In this document: piece after piece, positions 55,547-64,000 of the stretch
How the letters are laid out: every line of letters starts with the position of its first letter
Numbering within the stretch: the stretch's first letter is position 1
Source of the DNA: Mesobacillus subterraneus
GTDB taxonomy: Bacteria; Bacillota; Bacilli; Bacillales; Cytobacillaceae
Reading direction: 5' to 3'
Assembly (NCBI RefSeq): GCF_020524355.2
Contig: NZ_CP129019.1
Location: 62,001-126,000 of the forward strand
Length of the DNA: 64,000 nucleotides
Notes under the pieces: model-generated
The model's input: only the letters and a program-made list of their open reading frames with translations
What the model was told of the DNA's origin: nothing
Database searches by the model: none
Made by a program: the position numbers and the translations under genes

Positions 55547-56140
55547 ATGATGCAATTTCCTCAAATACGTTTGCAATCAACTTTTGCCCAGACAGAAATC
55601 GGAACTCAGCAATCAAAGCTTGAAATAGAGCAGCCAAGACCGGTATTGAGCATCCAGCAGCCGGCTGCCGAGTTAAATATTGACCGTAAGCCGGCGAGAC
55701 TGACGATTGACCAAACCGTGGCGCGTTCTGATATGGATTTAAAGCATATTTCCCGCAGGATTGAAGAGGCGGCACAGCAGGGTTACCAAGATTGGCTCGC
55801 TGGTCTCGCGCGTGTGTCCCAGGATGGCGATGAATTGATGATGATTGAGAATGGCGGTCATCCGATAGCAAACCAGGCAAAGTTAAACAGTGAGTCATCG
55901 ATGCTTGATTTTAATATTGGCTGGATTCCCTCCGCTGGTAGTGTGAAGTTAGGATATGACCCTGGCAAAGTCGAGATTAACTGGAAAACAAAACGGCCAG
56001 TGATTGAAAGTCAAATCAATAAGCCAGTGATCAGTTATACGCCAGGCAAAGCCGAGGTCAGCTTGAAGCAGCATCCATCGTTAGAAATCGATTTTGTTAA
56101 TCTAAAGCATGTCGGAATTAATTATGAACAATCTATTTAA
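55547..56140 (+). CDS. yviE: YviE-like DUF6470 flagellar-operon protein
   Basis: 197-residue protein with repeated beta-strand units of the kind LxIEQPRPVLSIQQPAAELN and LTIDQTVARSDMDLKHIS, as in YviE of B. subtilis, which occupies the same place between flgL and fliW. No signal peptide or enzyme motif is visible and the function is unknown. AGGAGGG precedes two successive ATGs (55547 and 55550); either may be used. Confidence 0.88.
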   Translation: MMQFPQIRLQSTFAQTEIGTQQSKLEIEQPRPVLSIQQPAAELNIDRKPARLTIDQTVARSDMDLKHISRRIEEAAQQGYQDWLAGLARVSQDGDELMMIENGGHPIANQAKLNSESSMLDFNIGWIPSAGSVKLGYDPGKVEINWKTKRPVIESQINKPVISYTPGKAEVSLKQHPSLEIDFVNLKHVGINYEQSI

Positions 56141-56154
56141 GGAAGGGTTCTAAA

Positions 56155-56589
56155 ATGAAAATTAACACAAAGTATCATGGTGAAGTAGAAGTTGAAGATA
56201 TTCTAACTTTTCAAAAAGGAATACCGGGTTTTGTTGAAGAAAAGCAATTTTCTTTGCTGCCCTTGTCTGATGACGAATCCTATTTTGTCCTCCAATCCGT
56301 ATCGACCCCAGGACTGGCATTTGTGTTAACTAATCCGTTCCATTTTATGAAAGAGTATGACTTCAAGCTGGAAGATGCGACGGTCGAGGAATTGAATCTG
56401 GAGAGCGAGAAGGATGTCGCAGTCTATTCCGTCCTCACCGTTCAGGATCCATTCGAAAAAACAACCGCAAACCTTCAGGCGCCAATTATCATTAATCAGA
56501 GAAACCGCAAGGCAAAGCAAGTCATCCTGCACGATGAACAATACAAGACCAAACACCCAATCTTTAAAAAAGCAAAAGCGAAGGGGTGA
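56155..56589 (+). CDS. fliW: Flagellar assembly factor FliW
   Basis: 144-residue FliW. It binds free flagellin and, when released, binds CsrA and relieves repression of hag. Typical motifs: INTKYHGEVEVEDILTFQKG and IPGFVEEKQFSLLPL at the N-terminus, FVLTNPFHFMKEYDF, and APIIINQRNRKAKQVIL. csrA follows after six bases. Confidence 0.96.
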   Translation: MKINTKYHGEVEVEDILTFQKGIPGFVEEKQFSLLPLSDDESYFVLQSVSTPGLAFVLTNPFHFMKEYDFKLEDATVEELNLESEKDVAVYSVLTVQDPFEKTTANLQAPIIINQRNRKAKQVILHDEQYKTKHPIFKKAKAKG

Positions 56590-56595
56590 CGAGTT

Positions 56596-56814
56596 ATGCT
56601 AGTACTTACAAGAAAAAACGGTGAAAGCATAAAAATCGGTGATGATATTGAAATCACAATTATATCTTCTAAAAATGATCAAGTAAAAATAGGCATCAAT
56701 GCACCAAAAAACATTGACGTATTTCGAAAAGAAATTTTTGACCAAATTCAAAGTGAAAACAAACAAGCATCCAAAGATATATCGTCACTTATTCAATTTA
56801 TGAAAAAAGAATAA
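56596..56814 (+). CDS. csrA: Translational regulator CsrA
   Basis: 72-residue RNA-binding dimer: [20 protein letters not shown] and [19 protein letters not shown], with the RNA-contact LTR and the Arg in the FRKEI helix. It blocks hag mRNA translation by binding GGA hairpins and is antagonised by FliW. Somewhat extended C-terminus, as usual in Gram-positives. Confidence 0.97.
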   Translation: MLVLTRKNGESIKIGDDIEITIISSKNDQVKIGINAPKNIDVFRKEIFDQIQSENKQASKDISSLIQFMKKE

Positions 56815-56832
56815 AATTAATTAAAAAACTAT

Positions 56833-56858
56833 TAAACAATCCTCTCTAAAGTCGATAA
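56833..56858 (+). promoter_or_regulatory. Sigma-D promoter of hag
   Basis: TAAA, a 14-base spacer and GTCGATAA resemble the sigma-D consensus and are placed to give a leader of about 90 bases. Confidence 0.65.
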
Positions 56859-56916
56859 AACTATTGTAAGAGAAAAATAAGGGCGGCCGACCTTATTGAC
56901 TCAAACAATAACCTAT

Positions 56917-56953
56917 TTGTTCACAAGGATGTGAACAACAAATTCAAGGAGGA
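56917..56953 (+). promoter_or_regulatory. CsrA-binding sites in the hag leader
   Basis: Site 1 is a perfect 8-bp stem TTGTTCAC / GTGAACAA presenting AAGGAT in the loop. Site 2 is the ribosome-binding site itself (TCAAGGAGGA, 56944-56953). The pair matches the known two-site arrangement in the B. subtilis hag leader, by which CsrA covers the ribosome-binding site. Confidence 0.85.
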
Positions 56954-56961
56954 AACAAAAA

Positions 56962-57894
56962 ATGAGAATCAATCATAATATTGCGGCACTTAACACATAC
57001 CGTCAGTTAAACAGTGCAAATGGAGCTCAGTCAAAGTCAATGGAGAAATTATCTTCAGGTCTTCGTATCAACCGTGCAGGTGACGATGCTGCTGGTTTAG
57101 CAATCTCTGAAAAAATGCGTGGACAAATCCGCGGTTTAGATCAAGCTTCACGTAACGCTCAAGATGGTATTTCATTAATTCAAACAGCTGAAGGGGCATT
57201 GAATGAAACGCATAGCATTCTACAGCGTATGAGAGAGTTAGCTGTACAAGCATCTAACGATACTAACACAGGTGTAGACCGTGGGGAAATCCAAAAAGAA
57301 ATCAATTCTTTAACATCTGAAATTAACCGAATCGGTAATACCACAGAATTTAACACTCAAACTCTACTTGACGGCTCTAAAACTGGTACAACCGCATTGA
57401 ACTTCCAAATTGGTGCAAATGGACTTCAAAGCATGACAGTTGATATTGAAGATATGCGTGCAGATAATCTAGGAATTTCAACAACTGCTGCAACTGCTGC
57501 TACTATTTCAATTAATGGAACGGCTGCAACAATTGCGTTTACAACTACTACCGTTGTTTCAAATGGAACAAACAATACTACTGTTGAAAAAGCTCTAGAT
57601 GTTTCTAGTCATGATAAGGCAACTGTAGCAATTGAAGTTATTAATAAAGCTATCGAAACTGTATCCGGTGAGCGTTCAAAACTTGGTGCATACCAAAATC
57701 GTTTGGAGCACACAATTAATAACTTAGGTACATCTTCAGAAAACCTAACTGCAGCTGAATCACGCATTAGGGACGTCGATATGGCTAAGGAAATGATGTC
57801 TCAAACTAAAAATTCAATATTATCTCAAGCTGCCCAAGCGATGCTTGCTCAAGCAAACCAACAACCTCAGGGTGTTTTGCAGCTTTTACGTTAA
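56962..57894 (+). CDS. hag: Flagellin
   Basis: 310-residue flagellin. D0/D1 helices are conserved at both ends (MRINHNIAALNTYRQLNSAN, SGLRINRAGDDAAGLAISEK and RDVDMAKEMMSQTKNSILSQ, AQAMLAQANQQPQGVLQLLR). The middle is short and Thr/Ala/Ser-rich, with many potential O-glycosylation sites (about 170-220), which fits the glycosyltransferase gene downstream. Expression is set by sigma-D and by CsrA/FliW. Confidence 0.98.
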   Translation: MRINHNIAALNTYRQLNSANGAQSKSMEKLSSGLRINRAGDDAAGLAISEKMRGQIRGLDQASRNAQDGISLIQTAEGALNETHSILQRMRELAVQASNDTNTGVDRGEIQKEINSLTSEINRIGNTTEFNTQTLLDGSKTGTTALNFQIGANGLQSMTVDIEDMRADNLGISTTAATAATISINGTAATIAFTTTTVVSNGTNNTTVEKALDVSSHDKATVAIEVINKAIETVSGERSKLGAYQNRLEHTINNLGTSSENLTAAESRIRDVDMAKEMMSQTKNSILSQAAQAMLAQANQQPQGVLQLLR

Positions 57895-57910
57895 TCATTT
57901 TAAGGCGCTA

Positions 57911-57949
57911 TATAGAAAAAAGCCGACATCTGTCGGCTTTTTTTCTATA
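57911..57949 (+). terminator. Terminator after hag
   Basis: A very long stem (TATAGAAAAAAGCCGACA with its complement, one extra T) around a 2-base loop, with T7, suited to a highly expressed mRNA. Confidence 0.95.
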
Positions 57950-57984
57950 ATAATTAGTGAAATAATTAATCATAGGAGATCAAG

Positions 57985-58305
57985 ATGAATAATACTGAGT
58001 TGAGAGAACTTTCTTTACAACTATTAGATAATATATTAAATCGAGTTATACAATTGTCGTCTAATCCTAAAAATAGTGAAAAGGAATTAAAAGAAAGATT
58101 GATTTTTTTAATTGAAGATCTGGATATTTTAATAAAAAGTGTCAATATATTAGATAAGGATTTTGAGTTGAGAGAAATAAACTACATTTTTCAATCTATG
58201 TTGGAAAGTATGGAAAATGAAGATTATTACTCCCTAAAAGATATGTTAAAGTACGAATTAATTCCATTATTAGAACATTGGAAGGGTGTTTTTAATAATG
58301 AATAA
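57985..58305 (+). CDS. Small helical protein linked to the flagellin-modification gene
   Basis: 106-residue acidic, all-helical protein (LRELSLQLLDNILNRVIQLS, LIFLIEDLDILIKSVNIL). I do not recognise the family. It is AT-rich, has AGGAGA before the ATG, and overlaps the start of the glycosyltransferase gene, so the two are probably translated together. A helper or regulator for flagellin modification is a guess. Confidence 0.7.
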   Translation: MNNTELRELSLQLLDNILNRVIQLSSNPKNSEKELKERLIFLIEDLDILIKSVNILDKDFELREINYIFQSMLESMENEDYYSLKDMLKYELIPLLEHWKGVFNNE

Positions 58306-60205
58306 AGTTAAATTAAAATTAAGTATCACGATGATGATAAAGGACGAATCAGAAAATCTTAGAAGATGCCTAAATAGTATATTGAATACAATAAGTAGAA
58401 AAGATGTCGAGTTAATTATAGTTGACACTGGATCAACAGACAATTCTGTTCAAATCGCAAAGGAATATACAAAAAATGTATATTTTCATCAGTGGAATCA
58501 GTCTTTTTCTTATATGCGGAATATTTCATTATCTTATGCTAAAGGAGAATGGATATTTATTCTTGATGCTGATGAAGAGCTCGAGGATGAATGTGTACTA
58601 ATTGCAATGCTAGAGTCTTCTTTTTTAGAAAAGGCTAATACTATTCAATTAATACTAAGAAATTTCACTACCAATAATAAAAAAAATTACTCTCTTATTC
58701 CCTCAATGCGATTCTTTCGTAATCATTCAGGGTTTAAATATGTTGGAGCAATTCATAATCAACCTCAATATGAGGAACCTGTTCATACAAACTCTGAATT
58801 AATACTGAATCATTATGGGTATAATTCAGATGATAAAAAGTTGATGGAGCGGAAGTATAATCGTACTAAAAATATGCTCTTAAGAGAATTGAAAAAACAA
58901 CCAAATAATATTTATTACAAGTTTCAACTAGCGCAATCATACAATATGTTTGGCGATATAAATAGTGCATATACCGAGATTAAAAATGCTTATGAACTAT
59001 TAGGTTCTGTTGACCAGAAAAAATTATACCCATATGTTTTTCAGGTGTATGGAAACATATGTTTAATGTTAGAGAAATATACTGAAGTGATTGAATTGGC
59101 AACAGAAGGGTACAATATCTTTAAAGATTTTATAGATTTATATTATTTATCAGCCGTAGCAAAAATTAAAATTGGAGTGAATGATGGCTTACAAGAAGAA
59201 GTGGAAAGGTATCTAGACTTATACGATACCATAAGTAGCACAACTATAATAAGAGATTCAAGTATTGAACTTTTTCGGGTGAATGAAGTACATAGAAATG
59301 CTATTCTTTCACAGTATGCAACATTATTAATGGACAATTATGATGAAAGGGGTTTAGTTTATATTGAAAAGATCTCTAATGAACTATTAAAAGATAAACT
59401 ATTAATTAAATATTTTATCAGATTTAAACAATATATAAAACTAATTCCTCTTGTTGAAAAAAATGAACAAAGCAATTTAGATATTATTAGTGCGATTGAA
59501 CAGCAAATTAAGTTTGTTGATTCAGGTGAACGAGAAACTATCTATCACTATCTATCTGGGAACCAAACTTTCTATGGAGTATTTAATACATTTCGATCAT
59601 TAAACAATGAAGATAAATCAAAATATCTTCCCCAAATCAAATCAAGTATCAGTAGTGTTTTCAAGAACTCAATTTATTGGGAGGTTTTCACTTTTATATT
59701 TAATTCGGATCTAGAGATGTTCTTTAACCTCCTAAAAAAGGCAGAAAGTAAAATAATAAAAGAAGTTGTCAGATATTTAGGGAAAGAAAGCTACTCTAAC
59801 TATTCTAATATTTGTGAATTTCTGGAAAATAAAACGATTAGAAGTAATGATATTCATGGGAATCGTGTGTACGCCTCCATGGCTGCGCCATTGCTGCTCG
59901 AATCCAATAATACTGAGAAATCACGAAGTTACTTATCTTTATACAAGTCCTATTTGATTGCTGGTATGAACTATGTTGAATCAGTGTACCAAACAGAAAT
60001 GTTTAGGCTTATTTACAAAACTATAGATGACTCGGAGATTAAACTTTTTATCATTTCATCTGTAATTAGGAAATACAAGAATGATCAAAAATATAAAATG
60101 ATTTTACAGTTATATAAAGAATCAGCCACATATTGTCCTTTCTACTCTGATTTTATCGAAGCAGAGGTTAGGGAGTTAAATACATATATTTTAGAGAATA
60201 AATAA
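58298..60205 (+). CDS. Family 2 glycosyltransferase with TPR-like C-terminal region
   Basis: 635 residues from ATG 58298 (AAGGGTG about 10 bases upstream). The GT2 domain at residues 1-220 has SITMMIKDESENLRRCLNSI, IIVDTGSTDNSVQIAKEY and the DxD-type WIFILDADEEL. The rest is helical and TPR-like (KKQPNNIYYKFQLAQSYNMF). This is the architecture of SunS-like and flagellin-modifying glycosyltransferases. Directly after hag, flagellin O-glycosylation is the likely role. It lies in the AT-rich block 57985-61981, which probably came by transfer or is exchanged between strains. Confidence 0.85.
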   Translation: MNKVKLKLSITMMIKDESENLRRCLNSILNTISRKDVELIIVDTGSTDNSVQIAKEYTKNVYFHQWNQSFSYMRNISLSYAKGEWIFILDADEELEDECVLIAMLESSFLEKANTIQLILRNFTTNNKKNYSLIPSMRFFRNHSGFKYVGAIHNQPQYEEPVHTNSELILNHYGYNSDDKKLMERKYNRTKNMLLRELKKQPNNIYYKFQLAQSYNMFGDINSAYTEIKNAYELLGSVDQKKLYPYVFQVYGNICLMLEKYTEVIELATEGYNIFKDFIDLYYLSAVAKIKIGVNDGLQEEVERYLDLYDTISSTTIIRDSSIELFRVNEVHRNAILSQYATLLMDNYDERGLVYIEKISNELLKDKLLIKYFIRFKQYIKLIPLVEKNEQSNLDIISAIEQQIKFVDSGERETIYHYLSGNQTFYGVFNTFRSLNNEDKSKYLPQIKSSISSVFKNSIYWEVFTFIFNSDLEMFFNLLKKAESKIIKEVVRYLGKESYSNYSNICEFLENKTIRSNDIHGNRVYASMAAPLLLESNNTEKSRSYLSLYKSYLIAGMNYVESVYQTEMFRLIYKTIDDSEIKLFIISSVIRKYKNDQKYKMILQLYKESATYCPFYSDFIEAEVRELNTYILENK

Positions 60206-60209
60206 TGTG

Positions 60210-60356
60210 ATGAATTTAGAACTACTTTTTATTCTTTACCCACAATCTAATGTTCCTTTTTTAAATGTTTTTCAGACATCAGTCAATCATATGTTCGTAA
60301 ACTTTACGACTGGATATAAAGACGAGGACGGTTTCAAGGAGTTCAGAATCTACTAA
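60210..60356 (+). CDS. Possible 48-residue ORF
   Basis: An open frame (MNLELLFILYPQSNVPFLNV ... GFKEFRIY) starts four bases after the glycosyltransferase stop and ends just before a terminator. There is no clear ribosome-binding site and no family I know. It may be a relic of a longer gene. Confidence 0.25.
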   Translation: MNLELLFILYPQSNVPFLNVFQTSVNHMFVNFTTGYKDEDGFKEFRIY

Positions 60357-60367
60357 ATAAATTACCT

Positions 60368-60400
60368 GGCAGGCAAAAAAATTTGTCCTGCCTATTTTAT
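60368..60400 (+). terminator. Terminator after the glycosyltransferase gene
   Basis: GGCAGG / CCTGCC with inner A-T pairing (CAAA/TTTG) and TATTTTATTT tail. Confidence 0.7.
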
Positions 60401-60455
60401 TTAATTTGTGTAAATTGGTTTTATAACTCATGAGTTTTATAAAAAGGAGAAAATA

Positions 60456-61981
60456 ATGAATTTAAGAAAAGAGATTCTCGACCGAGTAAATATACTGAAT
60501 TTGGCAAGTAAAATGAGAAAAATCATAAAAGGTAAATGTTTTGATATTAATGTTTTTAATGCTTTGGTTGATGCTATTATTCTAATATCTGAAAGATTAA
60601 ACTCTATCTCGAGAACTGAGATAGATACGATAGAAAAAACAACCTCTAAAATGTTAGAGGTTATACAAATATTAAATGAGGATGATTCATTGACCAACAG
60701 TCTAAACAACAGTTATAACGAGCTTATTTTTTATATAGAAGATTTATGTTTCGAGATAAATCAAAAGCTTGCTATAAAGGTTATGATGATAGGAACCGAA
60801 GAAAATATAAAATTTCTATCAAAAAATATAGAACAAGAATATATTGAAGTTTTAGGTATGGTTTGGAATAATAATATGTCCAAATCGGAATACACCACTT
60901 TTAAAGAAACTGAGTTGCAATGCAAGTCTTATGATCTCTTGATTCTTACTGATGATTTGACCCCGGATATAAAAAACAAACTATTAAATTCGGGAGTAAA
61001 CAGAGAGAAAATAATAGATTTCTCCTATCATGTGAAATTATTTTTAAAAGAGTACAAAAGTCAATATAGTATAAATTATTTTCACTCTAAGTTATTTACA
61101 CGCTTATCAAAGATTAAAAGGAAGAATAATTACAAAACATTAATTTCGGGCCGAAGGGCCTATCCTATGCCTTGCGCGGGGTAGTAGAAGAAGAGGTAGA
61201 ACAATCGGCGTTGAAATTCGCTCTCCCATCTCAAGATCTATACTATGAATATTTAATTCTAAAAGACATTATTGAATCGGGAGTGAAGATAAAATACTAC
61301 ATACTAGGTTTAGCTTATTATTCATTTGACTGGGATTTATCTTTAACTAGACAAGAAGTGTCTCGAATAAAAAATGTTTATTACCCTATTTTTAAAGACT
61401 CGCATAATAGTGAATTAGAAAAAAACGAATTTTACTATTTTCAGGGAATACATTCAATAAAGGATAGAATGGATCCTTTAATTTTTGAGATTTTTGGTAG
61501 AGATGTATTTGAAATATATTTAGAGGAATATATAGGTGTAAATCTAACGCCAGACTTCAATGACGAATTTTGGAATACTGGTACTTACTTAAAAGAACAT
61601 ATGGGAGATATTGATGAAAGGAATAGGGATCTACTAGGTAAACAAAGAGCGGACTTTCATAATAAACTTAATTACCCTTTATCTAGAATTGAAAACAAAA
61701 ATATTTTAAGGAGAATTCTCAAAATCTTAGAAGAACATAACATTAAAATAATACTAACCGTGTTTCCTACAACTAAATATTACAGTGAGAATTTTAACAA
61801 AGACACCAAAAAGAGGTTCTATGATATTATTAATGAGTTTTCCAAAGAATTTAGTATTCAAGTAATTGACGTATTTGATAGTGAAGAATTCGAAATCAGT
61901 GACTTTGTAGATTGGGATCATTTGAATAAAATAGGTGCAGCTAAAATGACAAAAAAATTAAATGAATTAGTTAATTGGTAA
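60456..61981 (+). pseudogene. SGNH-hydrolase-like protein of the flagellin-modification block, frame disrupted near 61155
   Basis: About 507 residues when joined. The N-terminal half is helical with a nucleotide-binding-like IKVMMIGTEENIKFLSKNI segment. The C-terminal half has SGNH-type features: ISG-LSYALRGV at the joint (block I position), ALPSQDLYYEYLILKDII, and VDWDHLNKIGAAKMTKKL near the end carrying the Asp/His pair. The frame is broken at TCGGGCCGAAGGGCCTATCC. The GGGCC direct repeat suggests an 8-base gain; removing it gives TLISGLSYALRGVVEEEV. A 1-base loss is the alternative. It may acetylate or deacetylate a flagellin sugar, but this is inference. AAAAAGGAG precedes the ATG. Confidence 0.7.
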
Positions 61982-62084
61982 ACACTTGAAATTTAATTTG
62001 TGCTTAAAGGTAGCTCTCTTCAATAATGAAACTAGGAATCTACAGGAGAATTCTAAAACCTAACACTGACAAACAATAATAGAC

Positions 62085-62111
62085 TAAACAAACGAACAAT
62101 ATTACCGATAT
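62085..62111 (+). promoter_or_regulatory. Sigma-D promoter of flaG-fliD
   Basis: TAAA, a 15-base spacer and ACCGATAT match the sigma-D consensus at all but one position, 39 bases before the flaG ATG. Confidence 0.88.
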
Positions 62112-62149
62112 AACTACTAAAATACTGTTTATTTCAGGGGGACCCGGAG

Positions 62150-62515
62150 ATGATTGAACGCTTATCATCCAATCAATTATCCTCACAACTCAGAACCACC
62201 GATATCGGTGATACAGCTATCCAGACTCAGGAAAAAGTAGTAGATAGATCTAAAGGTGAAAAAGAAGAGAATCGAGAAAATATCAATTTTCCAAAAGAAA
62301 AAGTAAAAGAGATTGTTGATGGTATGAACAAGTTCATGGAAGCCTCTCCCACAGCGTTAAAATTCGAATTCCATGAAAAGCTGAATGAATACTATGTAAA
62401 AATCATTGATGAAAAAACGAAGGAAGTTGTGAGAGAAATCCCACCGAAGAAAATGCTCGATTTTTATGCGGCAATGACTGAATTTATTGGACTGATGGTG
62501 GATAAAAAGATTTGA
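62150..62515 (+). CDS. flaG: FlaG family protein (YvyC)
   Basis: 121-residue FlaG protein. A variable charged N-terminal half is followed by the conserved C-terminal domain (LKFEFHEKLNEYYVKIIDEK, TKEVVREIPPKKMLDFYAAM). It affects filament length in some bacteria. fliD starts 13 bases after its stop, as in B. subtilis yvyC-fliD-fliS. Confidence 0.93.
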   Translation: MIERLSSNQLSSQLRTTDIGDTAIQTQEKVVDRSKGEKEENRENINFPKEKVKEIVDGMNKFMEASPTALKFEFHEKLNEYYVKIIDEKTKEVVREIPPKKMLDFYAAMTEFIGLMVDKKI

Positions 62516-62527
62516 AGGTGATTAGAT

Positions 62528-64000
62528 ATGTCTAATATGCGGATAGGCGGTTTGGCAAGTGGTATGGATATCGACCAGATTGTTGGAGATTTAATGAAAG
62601 CTGAGCGCATGCCGCTTGATAAATTGAAACAACAGAAACAGGTTCTTGAGTGGCAGCGGGATGATTACCGTTCAATGAACAGCCTCTTGTTGAACTTTCG
62701 GACAGAATTGACGAACATGAAACTGACGACACAGTACCGGGCACGTTCAGTTACTTCAACGAATTCTGAACTAGTAACAGCGACTGCTAGCAGTGCAGCA
62801 TCACAATCTTCTTATACAATAAAAAATGTAAGCGAATTGGCTTCGGCAGCTACAAAAGTCAGCGCCGGTTCTATAGCTGTAACAGGGCAGAAAGTTGATC
62901 CGTCCAAAGCTTTATTAAGCCAACAAGGAAATTTAGCAGGAGGAGCCGGCTACCCATGGGAGAATGGTAATCTAGGTAATAAGACATTCATTGCTGATGG
63001 TGTCCTCGATAAATTTACGATTACAAAACACGCTGATGAACTTGTAGACTTAACAAAAATTTCAGACATGACAGTTAAGGTTAATGGCAAGGCTTATAGC
63101 ATAGTGGCTGGGGATACAACGACTACGCCTGCCTCTGCTGACCAAGTTATTATTGATGAAAATGGAAATCTTAAATTCAGCGGTCCTGTTGCCAAGGATG
63201 CAAAAATAGAATTCAATTATGTTCTTGATAAAAAGGTAGAAGAGAAGACTTTAAGTGCAGATACTTCGGAATGGCAGCTTGGAGCTACTTTCATTAATAA
63301 CACAAATTTTTCGTTAGATATTACCAAAACGGATGGTACTACTACGAATTATACGCTATCAGGTACGGCGGATGGTGATGGGTTCATTGCTCTCGTTGAT
63401 AGCGGAGCCACCCGGATTGGAAGAGTGAATCTTGAAACAGGAAAAGTAATTTTCGATACTGCTCAAACATCTGGGGTCACGGTTAAAGCTTCATATCAGC
63501 AAAAATATACTTCCATGGATTTGTCTACTGAAACTTCGACAGGACAAAAGACGGAAAAGTTCCTGATTTCTGGCAGTGATACTCTAAATCAAGTCATGAA
63601 TAAGGTTAATAGTTCAAATGTAGGCGTTACATTGTTTTTTGATAGCTATTCCGGGAATGTTTCTCTGACTAGGTCTGAAACAGGGAATTTTAGTAAAGGG
63701 AACCTGGATAACTTAGATACTGCCGACCAAATCAAAGCGACTGGTTTCTTTGCTACTGATTTATTAAAGCTTTCGAGTGCAGCTACTTATGGATCGAATG
63801 CAATGTTTAACATTAACGGAATGAATACAAGCAGAAGTTCAAATGCTTTTGAAATGAACGGGGTCACATTTACCCTTAAACAAACTTTTACGGATCCTGC
63901 TGTATCAGCATCTCTATCTATTAGTAATGATACTAATAAGGTTTTTGATAACATCAAAGCATTCGTCGAGAAGTATAATGAGCTTATTGATAAAATACAG
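62528..64000 (+). CDS. fliD: Flagellar cap protein FliD (HAP2), 3' truncated by window edge
   Basis: The frame is open from ATG 62528 to the window end (491 codons seen). AAGGTGATT precedes the ATG. The N-terminal FliD motif is MSNMRIGGLASGMDIDQIVG followed by DLMKAERMPLDKLKQQKQVL and WQRDDYRSMN. The middle (about 130-350) is the variable surface-exposed region. Near the end the sequence returns to conserved FliD_C (NGVTFTLK, VFDNIKAFVEKYNELIDKIQ). It caps the growing filament and folds exported flagellin. Confidence 0.96.
   Translation, partial: MSNMRIGGLASGMDIDQIVGDLMKAERMPLDKLKQQKQVLEWQRDDYRSMNSLLLNFRTELTNMKLTTQYRARSVTSTNSELVTATASSAASQSSYTIKNVSELASAATKVSAGSIAVTGQKVDPSKALLSQQGNLAGGAGYPWENGNLGNKTFIADGVLDKFTITKHADELVDLTKISDMTVKVNGKAYSIVAGDTTTTPASADQVIIDENGNLKFSGPVAKDAKIEFNYVLDKKVEEKTLSADTSEWQLGATFINNTNFSLDITKTDGTTTNYTLSGTADGDGFIALVDSGATRIGRVNLETGKVIFDTAQTSGVTVKASYQQKYTSMDLSTETSTGQKTEKFLISGSDTLNQVMNKVNSSNVGVTLFFDSYSGNVSLTRSETGNFSKGNLDNLDTADQIKATGFFATDLLKLSSAATYGSNAMFNINGMNTSRSSNAFEMNGVTFTLKQTFTDPAVSASLSISNDTNKVFDNIKAFVEKYNELIDKIQ

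Overview
The window looks like a chromosomal segment of a Gram-positive, motile, sporulating member of the Bacillaceae (Bacillus/Mesobacillus-like). The right half follows the Bacillus subtilis order yvyE, degS-degU, degV, comFA-comFC, yvyF, flgM, flgN, flgK, flgL, yviE, fliW, csrA, hag, flaG, fliD. Ribosome-binding sites are strong and AGGAGG-like, TTG/GTG starts are common, and cell-wall proteins of Firmicutes type dominate the left half. I see no rRNA, tRNA, CRISPR array, intact IS element or prophage.

Layout. 1-2307: end of a very long Glu/Gln-rich repeat protein. 2.8-5.0 kb (minus): two uncharacterised genes and a LytR-CpsA-Psr (LCP) ligase. 5.1-5.7 kb (minus): two tiny membrane-protein genes, one directly behind a cyclic-di-GMP-I riboswitch. 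5.8-21.2 kb: secreted proteins, namely a C39-like peptidase, an LRR protein, two subtilases and a two-domain nucleotidase/phosphodiesterase. Four of these carry triplets of cell-wall-binding repeat 2 (CWB2, PF04122). 21.3-25.8 kb: Wzz-like, Wzx-like, glycosyltransferase and Wzy-like genes. 26.5-27.3 kb: a decayed LTA-synthase-like sulfatase. 27.8-38.1 kb: tagO, five sugar-nucleotide genes matching the UDP-2,3-diacetamido-mannuronic acid pathway, and three glycosyltransferases. 38.2-44.6 kb (minus): a LytB/SpoIID-like, SH3 and LytC-like amidase cluster with a second LCP gene. 44.7-52 kb: yvyE, degSU, an sda-like gene, degV, a DnaA-box cluster and comFA/comFC. 51.6-64 kb: the late flagellar genes, with an AT-rich block between hag and flaG that probably modifies flagellin.

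How it fits together. The left two thirds build and remodel the cell surface. TagO and the Wzx/Wzy genes would make an acidic polymer, LCP enzymes would attach it, and CWB2 proteins may bind it non-covalently, as CWB2 proteins do with an anionic polymer in Clostridioides difficile. The right third carries the DegSU, DNA-uptake, FlgM/FliW/CsrA and flagellin switches between motility, competence and sporulation.

Caution: thirteen disruptions (frameshifts and one in-frame stop) split twelve otherwise well-conserved genes. Most are one- or two-base changes, many of them in homopolymers. I regard most as probable sequence errors and describe the affected genes as single units, typed as pseudogene because the given sequence does not encode an intact product.
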